The position numbers and the translations under genes were made by a program. DNA of 64,000 nucleotides from Isoetes taiwanensis (Eukaryota; Streptophyta; Lycopodiopsida; Isoetales; Isoetaceae), in NCBI GenBank assembly GCA_021234155.1, contig JAJEKV010000036.1, positions 60,791-124,790 of the forward strand, given 5' to 3'. The notes beneath the pieces are model-generated. The model saw only the letters and a program-made list of their open reading frames with translations, had not been told where the DNA came from and searched no databases. The number at the start of each line of letters is the position of its first letter. Position 1 is the stretch's first letter. Of the stretch, positions 1-9,798 are shown in pieces.

Positions 1-509
1 AGTTACTGTAGCAGTTCTGACCAGGAGTTTCGGCATCAGATCTCACATTCTCTGGCTTAATCCGATCACCATATACACCATCCGTTCTTCAAATCTTCTC
101 CTGTACTTTATAATCGGCCAGTCCGGCGGTTTTGGGCTAGGATCGAACTTCTAAAAGCAGACGTCTTCCTTGGTTGTATATATCCCACATGCATAAGCCT
201 GCGAAACTATTGTTCAACCATTGAACCATTGAGCACGATTTTATTTCCTTAACCTTTAACCTTTACCTAGGCATCCAAATAAACCTAGGCAAATAAACAA
301 CACTTGGTCCTCCCTTGTTTACACGATCTTCAACAAATGTTATAAACCCTGTAACTACCATCTGCTCTGGCTATGCCACTGTACATAAATTCTTTCACTG
401 CCACTGCATCTCATGAAAGTATTAATGCTCTTACTGTAGTTACACAACTGAACTTCCACTGCCACTGCTTCTCATGGAAGTATGAAACTTATAAGCTGAA
501 TTTCCATCA
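1..509 (-). repeat. 3' LTR of copia element (partial)
   Basis: Positions 24-509 match 5029-5488 almost base for base, with small indels near 210-310. The outer part of this LTR is missing because the window starts inside it. On the minus strand it begins TGATGGAAATTC directly after a purine-rich tract. Confidence 0.93.
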
Positions 510-519
510 CTCCTCCTTC
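510..519 (-). other. Polypurine tract of copia element
   Basis: The minus strand reads GAAGGAGGAG immediately before the TG of the 3' LTR. This is the expected place and composition for the plus-strand primer of reverse transcription. Confidence 0.85.
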
Positions 520-541
520 AGCTTATAAGTTTGACTATCTG

Positions 542-2278
542 TCACATTAATTGTGTTTTAAAACCAGCATATTTATTTTCTGCAAGAGCTTTAATAAAGA
601 TGTTTGCTACCTGCTTGTTGGTCTCAATATACATCATATGTATTAGTCCTTTGTCAGCCAAATCTCGTATGAAATGTATGCTTAGTTCAATGTGTTTTGT
701 CCTGTCATGCTGTACAGGATTTTTAACAATTGCTATGCAGCTTTGACTATCTGTCCATATGTCTCTAGGTAAGATTTGCTCACAATTTAGTTCATCTAAT
801 AATCTTCTCAACCATACCACTTCCTTGGCTGCCAATGATGCTGCTGCATATTCTGCCTCTGCTGAGCTCATAGCCACAGCAGCTTGCTTTTTGCATCTCC
901 ATGATATAACACCTCCACCTAGGAAAATAGCATAGCATGAAGTTGATCTTCTGGTTTGCAGATCTCCTCCCCAATCTGCATCACTATAACATTTCATAAT
1001 TAGATTTTGAGAATTAAAGCAAATACCATGCCCTGCAGTCCCTTTGAGGTATCTTAAAATTCGTTTGGCAGCCTCCCAGTGCTCTTTGGTTGGATTGTGG
1101 TTTCTTCTACTGAGAATTATGATATGTCAGGCCGAGTACTGTTTGCTAAGTACAATAAGCACCCAATTAAAGCTCTGTATGGAATATTCTGCATTTGTAT
1201 CATATCTTTGTCTGTCAATTCATGGTCTTCAGTTAATTTGTGACCTGGAATCATGGGAATTTTTATTGCCTTTGCTTCAGTCAAGTTGAACCTTTTAAGC
1301 ATGTTTTCTACATGCTTCTCTTGATGTAATCTCAACCATTTTTCCTTTCTGTTTCTGTCAACTTCTATGCCTAGGAATTTCTTCAATTCACCTAAGTCCG
1401 ACATTTGGAATTTAGACTTCAAAATGCCTTTGCACAGGTTCAGAATGTTTATGGAGTTTGCAATCATGATACAATCATCTACATATAGTGCAGTTATAGT
1501 GCTTGAACCTATAAAGATTTCCATCATTTTGTAACTTCTCAAATCCCTGTTCTTGCAAAAATTGGTTTATGCATAAATACCATTCCCTTGGTGATTGCTT
1601 TAGTCCGTACACAGCCCTGTTCAATTTCCATATCATGTTCTCACCTTTCTCATAGCCTGGAGCTTGTTTCATAAAAGCCTCCTCCTCAAGTGTTGCATTC
1701 AGAAAAGCTGTTTAACGTCCATATGGTGTAATTCTAGATCCATGGCATTTGCCATAGATAGAAGAATTCTGATACTTGTAAGCTTTACTATGGAAGAGTA
1801 CGTTTCATCATAATCTCTGCCCTTTTTCTGAGTGTAACCTTGGGCTACTAGTCTGGCCTTATATTTTCTACTTCCATCTGGATTCAGTTTGATTTTATAA
1901 AGCCATTTACTCCCAATGATGTTTTGTTTCCCATCTGACTTCACTAACTCATATGTTTTGGTTTCCTCAAAGGATTTGAGCTCCTCATTCATGGCTGCTA
2001 TCCATTTGTCTCTGTCTCTATTTTCTTGAACTTCTGTGAAATTTTGAGGTATGACTTCATTTTCTAAAATAGCCATTATTTGTTCATGATCTATTTTTTG
2101 CAATCCTTCTGCTTTTACCTAATTCAGTTCTTCCATACAAGTTGTCTCCCAATTTAGCCTCCTCAATTAATTTCTCTGCTTCGGTTTTCCTTTTTGGTTT
2201 TGGTGCCACTGGTTCAATTGTTTCCTGCTCTGGCTCTTGTTGCATTACCTTCTCTTTTTCTGTTGCATCTTGTTGCAT
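542..2278 (-). pseudogene. Copia reverse transcriptase and RNase H (frameshifted)
   Basis: This is the second half of the copia pol gene, split over several frames. The RT palm begins with KWIAAMNEEL and GSKWLYKIK near 1890-2030, continues with YGLKQSPREWY near 1590-1625, and has the catalytic YVDD at 1477-1488. RNase H follows with SDADWGGD and a SSAEAEY motif between 860 and 990. All are hallmark copia motifs. The frame changes near 2100, 1690, 1540 and 1000-1120, and a stop separates this part from the Gag-integrase ORF near 2280-2420. It would normally be made as one polyprotein with the upstream ORF. I consider it a decayed copy, although some frame changes could be sequence errors. Confidence 0.9.
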
Positions 2279-2419
2279 AACTTGTTCAACATCTTCAGCT
2301 TTCCTTTCTTCATCTGAATCATTTATGTCAAACTTAGGTACAGGGCTTATATCAATTGCAACTATTTTTACCCCTTTCTTGTATTTATGTTTGTACAGAT
2401 GTTTTCATTGAACAACACA

Positions 2420-4690
2420 TCACTGCTGATTATAATTTCTTTTTTCAGGAATGTATACTCTATATCCTTTTGCTTGGCTATCATAACCCACCAAAAATCC
2501 AACTTCAGCTCTATTATCCAGTTTCTTTCTCAACTCAGATGGGACATGAGAGTACATTAAACATCCGTACACCTTGTATTTATCATAATCAACCTTTCTT
2601 TCAGAATTCCATACACAATCTGGTATATTGCCATGCAGACTAGTAGAAGGAAGAACATTTTGTATTTCTACTGCAGTCTGCAATGCTTCTTCCAATAAAC
2701 TGTTTGGTAAACCACTTTCCTTTAACATAGATCTTACAGCATCCATTAAAGTTTGATTTTTCCTTTCTGACACTCCATTCTGCTGAGGAGTGAATCTGCA
2801 TGTTAATTGCCTTTTGATTCCATGTGCAATACAAAAGGTTTTAAATTTCTCAGACAAATACTCTCCTCCTTTGTCCGACCTTATGCACTTAAGTTTATGA
2901 CCTGTTTCCCTCTCCATTTCTGCTACATATTGTTTGAAAGCATTTAGAGCTTGAGATTTTTTGTTTAGACAATATGTTCTACATTTTCTGCTGTGGTCAT
3001 CAGTAAAAGTTATGAAGTATTTTTTGTTGCTTCTACTTAGCACATTTAACGGGCCACACAAGTCCGAGTGCACCAATTCCAGAATTTGAGATGCTCTAGT
3101 CTTTCTTTTTGAGAATGGTAATCTATGTAACTTGCCAAGAGCACATCCTTCACAAATAAATCTGACTTTATTATCACAATAATCTATATGCCCTTGTTTA
3201 TGTAAAATATCCAGATTCTTGTAATTTGTATGGGCTAACCTGTTGTGCCACAATTCAATGCCAATTTCAGATATTGCATTCACACCAGAGTACACAAGGT
3301 TATCAAGTTCAAACAAGTTGCCAACCCTTTTGCCATAAAACTTCACTTCATTATTGAATAGAACAGTACATTGATCTGTATCAACTATGACTCGATATCC
3401 TAAATCACACAGCTGGCTTACTGAAATTAAGTTTTTTATAATTGCTGGAACACATAGCACATCTTCTATGTTTACAATATTTTCATTCAAATCCCTAAGC
3501 TGCAGCAATCCTCTCCCTTGCACATCTTGTAAGGCTCCATTGCCTACTTGTATTTTCCTTGATTTTGCAGTTGAGATGTTCTTCAAAAGATCAGTAGTCT
3601 GGACTACTGATCTTTCAGCTCCAGAATCAACCATCAAACGATCACTTTCATTAGTACAAACATTCTCATTGATAATTGCAAAACCATGTATTACCTCATC
3701 TTCATCTTCTGCTATTTTAGTTTTCTCCTCATGTACTTCTTGTGCCACATAGGCTCTCTCATAATTTCTGCCCCGGCCTCTTCCAGACCTCCCAGCACTT
3801 GATTCACCTCTTCCTCTAGCTGCTCTGCCAAAGTTCTTTGGTGTAGGGCATTTGGAAGCCACATGCCCTCTACCACCACAATTGAAGCAATTGAAATCTT
3901 TTCTAACTTTAGGGCATTCATTTTTATAATGTCCAGCTTCATGACACTGATAACAGATTATCTTATCTTTCTTTTTCATCATTAGAATCTCAGGAGTTTC
4001 TTCGGTTTGTCTTAGGACTTTTTTCTGTTCCCATTCAGTTCTCAACATAACTTCTGCTTCTTCTCTGCTTTTGCTTGAGTTTCTGATAAACAAGGCCAGG
4101 GTTTCATTCTCACCTATAGCCCTGGATATTTGCAATACCTGACTCATGTCCGATATTGTTACACCAGCCCCTTCAAGGTCAGCTAGTAAGTTATCAAATT
4201 TGTTGAAGAATTCGGACACATTCTCATCTTCTTTTAGCTTTAAGTTTCTCAATTCAGTTTCCAATACGTCTATTTGAGAGGAAGTTTTTTCCTCATAGTG
4301 CTTAAGAAGGTATTTCCACATTTCCCTAGGACTTAATGACCTAAGCCTTAGACGTATAGCTGGATTCAACTTACAGGTTATAATGCCCTGAGCTTCTTCG
4401 GTTTTGGTCTGCAAAGACTTCCCTCCAGTTGTGCTTGTACATGCTCCAGCACCTGTACTTCCAGCACCCCTACTTTCAGCTGTTGATTGATCTCCAGCTC
4501 CTGCTACTGAACATGTAGAGGCAGCCCTGGTCAATCCTCCTGCTGACATCTGACCATTTGGATCTACTACTTCCCAAAGGTCTTCAACATCTAGCACGTG
4601 CATGATCGCATCTTTCCAAAGCTGAAATCATGCACCTCCTTTGTACACCTCTATGGTGTTGAGCAAACTTGCTCCAAACCTGCTAGTCAT
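2420..4690 (-). pseudogene. Copia Gag, protease and integrase
   Basis: A 727-codon ORF (4603-2420) holds Gag with two CCHC zinc knuckles (CYQCHEAGHYKNECP and CFNCGGRGHVASKCP, at 3846-3960), a protease active site DSGA near 3620-3635, the HHCC GAG-pre-integrase segment (WHNRLAH ... CEGCALGK) at 3130-3255, and the integrase core with HSDLCGPL, TDDHSR and GVSERKNQ between 2740 and 3080. A short frame upstream starts at ATG 4690, just inside the primer site. It stops before joining the main ORF, so the true Gag start appears frame-broken. Most plant copia Gags have one zinc knuckle, so the pair is a minor oddity. Confidence 0.92.
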
Positions 4691-4694
4691 GACA

Positions 4695-4707
4695 GGCTCT
4701 GATACCA
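4695..4707 (-). other. Primer binding site, initiator tRNA-Met
   Basis: The minus strand reads TGGTATCAGAGCC, the standard plant retrotransposon site complementary to the 3' end of initiator tRNA-Met. It lies one base inside the 5' LTR. Confidence 0.93.
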
Positions 4708-4708
4708 A

Positions 4709-5488
4709 TGATAAGTTTTGTCAAAATAATAATAAGTTCACCACACTTTGGTAAATAACTAGCAAGGTTTATTTCACAAACATAGATTTAACACTTCTTC
4801 AAGCAGCCATTCTTTTCAAACTCAATATGCAAGGTATACACTATTATGGGAAGCCAAATTGTGGTCATTCATTCCCAATAAAATAGCATATTTGCAATCT
4901 CTACTTCAATCTTAATATTTCATATATCCGTAAATAACCTTGAACCATTAACTTCAAGCTAATAATGCTACTCTTTGTGCTTCGGGTCATTGACCCGATT
5001 CTTTATCTTGATTGACTGACCGGGAGTTTCGGCATCAGATCTCACATTCTCTGGCTTAATCCGATCACCATATACACCATCCGTTCTTCAAATCTTCTCC
5101 TGTACTTTATAATCGGCTAGTCCGGCGGTTTTGGGCTAGGATCGAACTTCTAAAAGCAGATGTCTTCCTTGGTTGTATATATCCCACATGCATAAGCCTG
5201 CGAAACTATTTCAACCATTGAACCATTGAACTATTTCAACCATTCAACCTTTACCTAGGCATCCAAATAAACCTAGGCAAATAAACAACACTTGGTCCTT
5301 CCTGATCTTCAACAAATGTTATAAACCCTGTAACTACCATCTGCTCTGGCTATGCCACTGTACATAAATTCTTTCACTGCCACTGCATCTCATGAAAGTA
5401 TTAATGCTCTTACTGTAGTTACACAACTGAACTTCCACTGCCACTGCTTCTCATGGAAGTATGAAACTTATAAGCTGAATTTCCATCA
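4709..5488 (-). repeat. 5' LTR of copia element (780 bp)
   Basis: On the minus strand it starts TGATGGAAATTC at 5488 and ends AACTTATCA at 4709, with 4-base inverted ends TGAT/ATCA. It matches the 3' LTR at 24-509. Transcription of the element should start in this LTR. Confidence 0.93.
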
Positions 5489-5657
5489 AATCTGTTTGAT
5501 TATACAGTTCCTTGGAAAAAGCTATTGATTACTTCAAAGGTCATGTCCTAAATATGAATCCAGGCTTTCAAATTTCAAGAAGGTATTGAGTGGAGTATCA
5601 CATGTAATACTCTTTTCGTTTTGCTTCACAAAGACGTTAACTTGAATGCCATTTAAA

Positions 5658-5730
5658 TGCATTAGACATGGGTCGAACATGTGGCCTTCTGCTTAGGAAA
5701 CAGACGCTCTATCCACTGAGCTACAAACGC
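5658..5730 (-). tRNA. tRNA-Arg(CCU)-like, copy 1
   Basis: A 73-nt cloverleaf can be drawn. The D arm has GCTC/GAGC, the anticodon loop is TTCCTAA with anticodon CCT, and the T arm is ACATG/CATGT around TTCGACC. The acceptor stem has one T-T mismatch and one G-T pair. The A box (TAGCTCAGTGG) and most of the B box are present. No run of four T follows on the coding side, so transcription termination is doubtful. It may be a pseudogene. Confidence 0.7.
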
Positions 5731-5977
5731 ATAAGGCATGCATATATCTCAAGCAAACTATTTTAGGCTTAAATCCTTGCAGTCATCGTAATAAGAATCT
5801 CAAAATAATCTGTTTGGTTATGAAGTTCCTTAGAAAAAGCTATTGATTACTTCAAAGGTCATGTCCTATAAATACGAATCCAGGCTTTCAAATTTCAAGA
5901 AGGTATTGAGTGGAGTATCGCATGTAATACTCTTTTCTTTTTGCTTGTCAAAGACGTTAATGTGAATTCTCTTTAAA

Positions 5978-6050
5978 CGCGTTAGACATGGGTCGAACAT
6001 GTGACCTTCTACTTAGGAAACAGACGCTCTATCCACTGAGCTACAAACGC
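5978..6050 (-). tRNA. tRNA-Arg(CCU)-like, copy 2
   Basis: Same cloverleaf as copy 1, with a better acceptor stem: GCGTTTG pairs with CTAACGC except one T-T mismatch. The anticodon is CCT. One base of the anticodon stem is changed to a G-T pair. There is no clear T-run terminator. Confidence 0.72.
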
Positions 6051-6147
6051 ATGAGATATGTGTATATCTTAAGCATAGTCTTTTAGGCTTAAGTCCTTGC
6101 AGTCATCGTCTTGGTTGTCAAAGACATTAACTTGAATGCTCTTTAAA

Positions 6148-6220
6148 CACGTTAGACATGGGTCGAACATGTGACATTCTGCTTAGGAACCAGATGCTCT
6201 ATCCACTGAGCTACAAACGC
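6148..6220 (-). tRNA. tRNA-Arg(CCU)-like, copy 3
   Basis: Cloverleaf with anticodon CCT (loop TTCCTAA, stem TCTGG/GCAGA). The acceptor stem ends in a G-T pair as well as the family T-T mismatch, and there is a change next to the anticodon stem. It lies only 170 bp from copy 2, so the unit between them is shortened. Confidence 0.65.
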
Positions 6221-6610
6221 ATGAGGCATGCGTATATCTCAAGCAAACTATTTTAGGCTTAAATCCTTGCAGTCATCGTAATAAGAATCTCAAAATAATC
6301 TGTTTGATGATGAAGTTCCTTGGAAAAAGCTATTGATTACTTCAAAGGTCATGTCCTAAATACGAATCTAGGCTTTCAAATTTCAAGAAGGTATAGGAAT
6401 CTAGGCTTTCAAATTTCAAGAAGGTATAAGAATCTCAAAATAATATGTTTGGTTATGAAGTTCCTTAGAAAAAGCTATTGATTACTTCAAAGGTCATGTC
6501 CTAAATACGAATCAAGGCTTTCAAATTTCAAGAAGGTATTGAGTGGAGTATCGCATGTAATACTCTTTTCTTTTTGCTTGTCAAAGACGTTAATGTAAAT
6601 TCTCTTTAAA

Positions 6611-6683
6611 CACGTTAGACATGGGTCGAACATGTGACCTTCTGCTTAGGAAACAGACGCTCTATCCACTGAGCTACAAACGC
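6611..6683 (-). tRNA. tRNA-Arg(CCU)-like, copy 4
   Basis: 73-nt cloverleaf with full D, anticodon (CCT) and T stems. The acceptor stem has the family T-T mismatch and a terminal G-T pair. The internal promoter boxes are preserved as in the other copies. Confidence 0.7.
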
Positions 6684-7595
6684 ATGAGGCATGCGTATAT
6701 CTCAAGCAAACTATTTTAGGCTTAAATCCTTGCAGTCATCGTAATAAGAATCACAAAATAATCTGTTTGATGATGAAGTTCCTTGGAAAAAGCTATTGAT
6801 TACTTCAAAGGGCATGTCCTAAATACGAATCCAGGCTTTCAAATTTCAAGAAGGTATTGAGTGGAGTATCGCATGTAATACTCTTTTCTTTTTGCTTGTC
6901 AAAGACATTAATGTGAATTCTCTTTAAATCATAGAGAAATCCCAATGTATATGTATCCATGCCACAATTATCTCCATGGCTTGGGTGTCTTAAAATGTCA
7001 CATTGGAGGCTTATTTTGACAAGATATTATTTGTGGCTTAATGACCCTTCTACTAGATTGTCTAATAATTGTCAATTGGTTGCGAACAAAGCTAGATATA
7101 TCTTTAGAAATCTTGAGCTCATTAACTTCTCGACGTTTTGATTTATTGTTGTTGAAACATAAGCATTCTTGACGCTTCAAGCCCAGTGAAATTTAGAAAA
7201 GGAATGAAGATTCTTGGCATGTTGAACTACAAGTATTTTTGAAGCTTCAAGCCATATGTTGCAGCGAAAATGCCCAAACTTTTGTATATGAAATATGTGT
7301 GGCAAAAATCCAAATTTTGTGTTCCATTGTTGTTCCTACGATCTTCAAATGCAAATTTTCGTGCTCCAAATCTTCTTCGTTTTTGAGTATTAAATAACCA
7401 CCCCTTCAAATTGTCACTAAGCCCGGCAATGCCAGGCTCCATAACTAATACTCTTTAATAGCATATAATGTATTGAGACATCCATGGTATGGTGACTACT
7501 CGTGTTCAGACGGAGGGCCTTTCCTAGTGATACTATTGTTCGCAAAGGGGATTTTCCGTATCTAAATGATAGGAGCATTGTATAGGTTCGAGGAG

Positions 7596-7935
7596 CATCA
7601 CATTTTAGGCTTAAATTCTTGAAATCGTCATAATAAAATCTCGGCTCAATTCATTTGATCACGAAGTTGCTTGGCCAAAAGCTATTAGTTACTTTAAAAT
7701 TCATGTCCTAAATAGGAATTCGAACTTTCAAATTTCTAGATGATATTGAGAGGAGTGTAGACTTTCATTGTTGTTGAAAATTATTTGTCATACATATTTG
7801 ACTGTAGAATTCACCAACTTGATTAGAACTTTGACAACATTGATTGAATGCTCTTTAAACACATAAGCTATATGTGCAAACCCTTTTAGGCTTAAATTCT
7901 TGCAATCGCCATAATAAGAATCTCAACACAAGTTG
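7596..7935 (-). repeat. Diverged copies of the array unit body
   Basis: 7596-7760 repeats the unit body (TTTAGGCTTAAAT, then AGCTATT, then TCATGTCCTAAATA in the same order as the array) with many changes. 7845-7935 matches the part around the lost tRNA segment. Neither keeps the tRNA cloverleaf. They show the array once extended further right. Confidence 0.75.
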
Positions 7936-8636
7936 TTGTTTATTCAGCATAGTGGAAGGCATTCTTGCCAGTCCCTTCGACCTGTGGAATCCTTGGCAAG
8001 AATGGCTCCCCCCTTTCCCTTCTACATCACTTAGGTATTGGCTATTAATTTGCTTGTATGCTTTGAAGTGTGGTAAACACCAAATTTCATTTGCTAATAT
8101 ATTCATGTTATTACATGATGCTATATTGGAGTCAGATTCGCGTGCCAAATGAGCATTCGTACATTGCATGCATCGCATGCATGTATTGCATGCATTTTTG
8201 GGCCAATCCATTGGGGAGATTGCTATTTATTGCATGATTCTTCATTGGCTTCTCATCGATGCTCTCTCATCTTCCATCAGTACCTCCCTCCTTTAATTTT
8301 TGTATATTCATGTAAATGTTATCTTTAAATCGTCATGTGGCACGCGTGACTAGCCCCTTGCTTTTTGAAGTTTTGTGGCATGGCACGACTGACCAGTCCC
8401 TCATTTTTTGAGGTTTTGTTTTCTTATTATTATGTTTTGGTGATGGTGATGTGCAGGTACAGTAGATGCATGATTCCAAATTCTCCTCGCATCATGGGAA
8501 TTTTTATGGGAGTGTTTTTTGGCAGTCTTATATTTTCTCCAAGCATCTTGCAAAGGGCTTATCGCTAGGGTACAATAGCCAACATCTGTAAAACATTTGA
8601 TTTTGGAGCCCATGTGATATAGCTAGATATTTTCTG

Positions 8637-8775
8637 TGTTTTTTGGGTTGCCCCTAGGGGGGCAAGCCCTTGTTTATGTGGGTTTATGGCGTATTCTAAG
8701 TATGTACTAGAATATGCTAGGAATATGCCAATGACTGCTAAAAACTTGCTATAGAGTGTAAATTGGCGGTCGCCG
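8637..8775 (+). repeat. Dispersed repeat, copy 1
   Basis: About 140 bp resembling 31271-31410. The shared core has a palindromic CCCCTAGGGG followed by GGCAA, CCCTTGTTTATGTGGG and, at the far end, GGCGGTCG. No terminal repeats or target duplications were found, so the type of element is unknown. Confidence 0.6.
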
Positions 8776-9120
8776 TTGTTGTTGAGCATCCATCTCGAAA
8801 TCGGCTAACCGGTGCCAGCATGGGTTTTTGGGGCTAACCGGCATCGAGGAGAGCTAGATGCAGTAGCTAGTCAAATGGTTGCTCTGTGATTAGGTTTCGG
8901 ATGTTGTTGTTGATGCTCTGATGATGCTTCTGAGCGAGACCTTTGGATCGGTGAGCTGGCCCCATAGCCAAGGTGTATATGTCGTAGGTAGACCTCATCC
9001 TTGCCATCTAATTGTAGTTCATGCCCTAAATTGATAGAAGCTGAGACGGACCATAGCCATAGCCATACTCTTGATCTCTTAGGAAGCTCCCCTTCTCAGT
9101 TGCTGGAATTGGGTCAATAA

Positions 9121-9798
9121 CAAGCGCTTCCTCTTGGATGGGAAAAGCGACTGGATCTCAAGGTTATCTTAAAAAATCTCACCTCTAAAATGTTTCATTT
9201 CCATGCTTATGTTGTTTGAGTTTTGCAGTCTGGAAGGGTTTATTTTATGAACTGGAATATTGGCATCACAACCTTGGATGATCCTCGCAAGGCCATGGAT
9301 GGCAAGTCTAACTCTGTGCAACGAGAAAAGAGTGATGTTGATTTGAAGTTAAAATTGTGTGTGGAGGATGAATTGGAAAATGAAAGGGCAACTCCTCAGT
9401 GCCTCTGGCTCCTCAGCTCCAATCCAGGTCCAAATTTAGCTATCTTTTGTTTATGTTCTTCAGAATGTCTTACATAATGTTAGAACTTGCATGTAACATA
9501 ATGCAACAGAAATGCAACACTGAGCAACACAATGCCATAGCATAATTTGCTATTATCAACCTCCACATAATTTTACTTGTTGGCCTTCATTAATGGCATG
9601 TTCTTCATTTGGACTTTCAGATTCAAGGCAAGATGAGTTTCTTTGAAGTTGGAGAATCGGATGCCATGACCATGCTCACCGCCTGTAAAGGTGTCTCATG
9701 TATGGCATGATCTCTCCTTCAGATCTCAGATGCCACAAGTGTGAAACAGCGTCCTGCTCCATTTTCCTACTTTTTAAAAATGCAAAGTCGGCGCGATC
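9121..9798 (+). pseudogene. WW-domain gene of CURLY FLAG LEAF1 type, 3' exons
   Basis: Exon ~9124-9162 encodes LPLGWEKRLDLK. A 66-bp GT-AG intron (9163-9228) follows, and exon 9229-9427 continues SGRVYFMNWNIG...DDPRK. Together they give the WW pattern W..NW..DP seen in plant CFL1-type proteins, which act as transcriptional co-regulators in cuticle development. A second GT-AG intron (9428-9620) leads to exon 9621-9798, with CKG, LMYGMIS and RCHKC forming the family's C-terminal Cys pairs. Two one-base shifts are apparent in the last exon. Element 1 is inserted at 9799, and the tail of the gene, with a TAG stop at 23361-23363, lies beyond it. Upstream exons were not identified. Confidence 0.7.
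9794..9798. other. Target duplication, left (cgatc)
   Basis: The five bases CGATC before element 1 are repeated right after it at 23319-23323. This fixes both ends of the element. Confidence 0.93.

Larger units (their letters stand above)
1..5488 (-). mobile_element. Ty1/copia LTR retrotransposon, cut by window edge
   Basis: The element lies on the minus strand. Its 5' LTR is at 4709-5488, an initiator-Met primer site follows at once, and the coding region runs 4690 to 542 in the order Gag, protease, integrase, reverse transcriptase, RNase H. That domain order defines Ty1/copia. A purine tract at 510-519 borders the 3' LTR, of which only positions 1-509 lie in the window. The LTR termini are TGAT...ATCA. 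The right flank is a unit of a tRNA-containing tandem array, so the element inserted into that array. The target duplication cannot be checked because the left end is outside the window. Frames are broken several times in pol, so this copy is probably inactive. Confidence 0.95.
5489..6930 (-). repeat. Tandem array with tRNA-Arg(CCU)-like genes
   Basis: About four and a half copies of a unit of ~300 bp. Each full unit has a tRNA-like segment followed, on the minus strand, by a 220-240-bp body with shared stretches such as ATTGATTACTTCAAAGG (plus strand). tRNA 5' ends lie at 5730, 6050, 6220 and 6683, giving spacings of 320, 170 and 463 bp, so units have lost or duplicated parts. A 45-bp internal duplication is visible at 6361-6425. 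The last unit breaks off at about 6930 just before its tRNA. The copia element interrupts the array at 5489. Decayed copies lie at 7596-7935. Confidence 0.9.
6931..9120. other. Non-coding stretch with decayed array units
   Basis: I see no convincing gene here. It contains two diverged units of the tRNA-containing array (listed separately), a cluster of GCATGC/ATGCAT palindromes at 8164-8195, and one copy of a dispersed repeat at 8637-8775. Short open frames here have no recognisable domain. Confidence 0.6.

Noticed and set aside
5489-6930. SINE family
   Set aside because: Units are head-to-tail without A-rich tails or target duplications, so a tandem array explains them better.
8164-8195. 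GCATGC/ATGCAT cluster as a seed-type RY promoter element
   Set aside because: No gene starts nearby. It is noted only as sequence composition.
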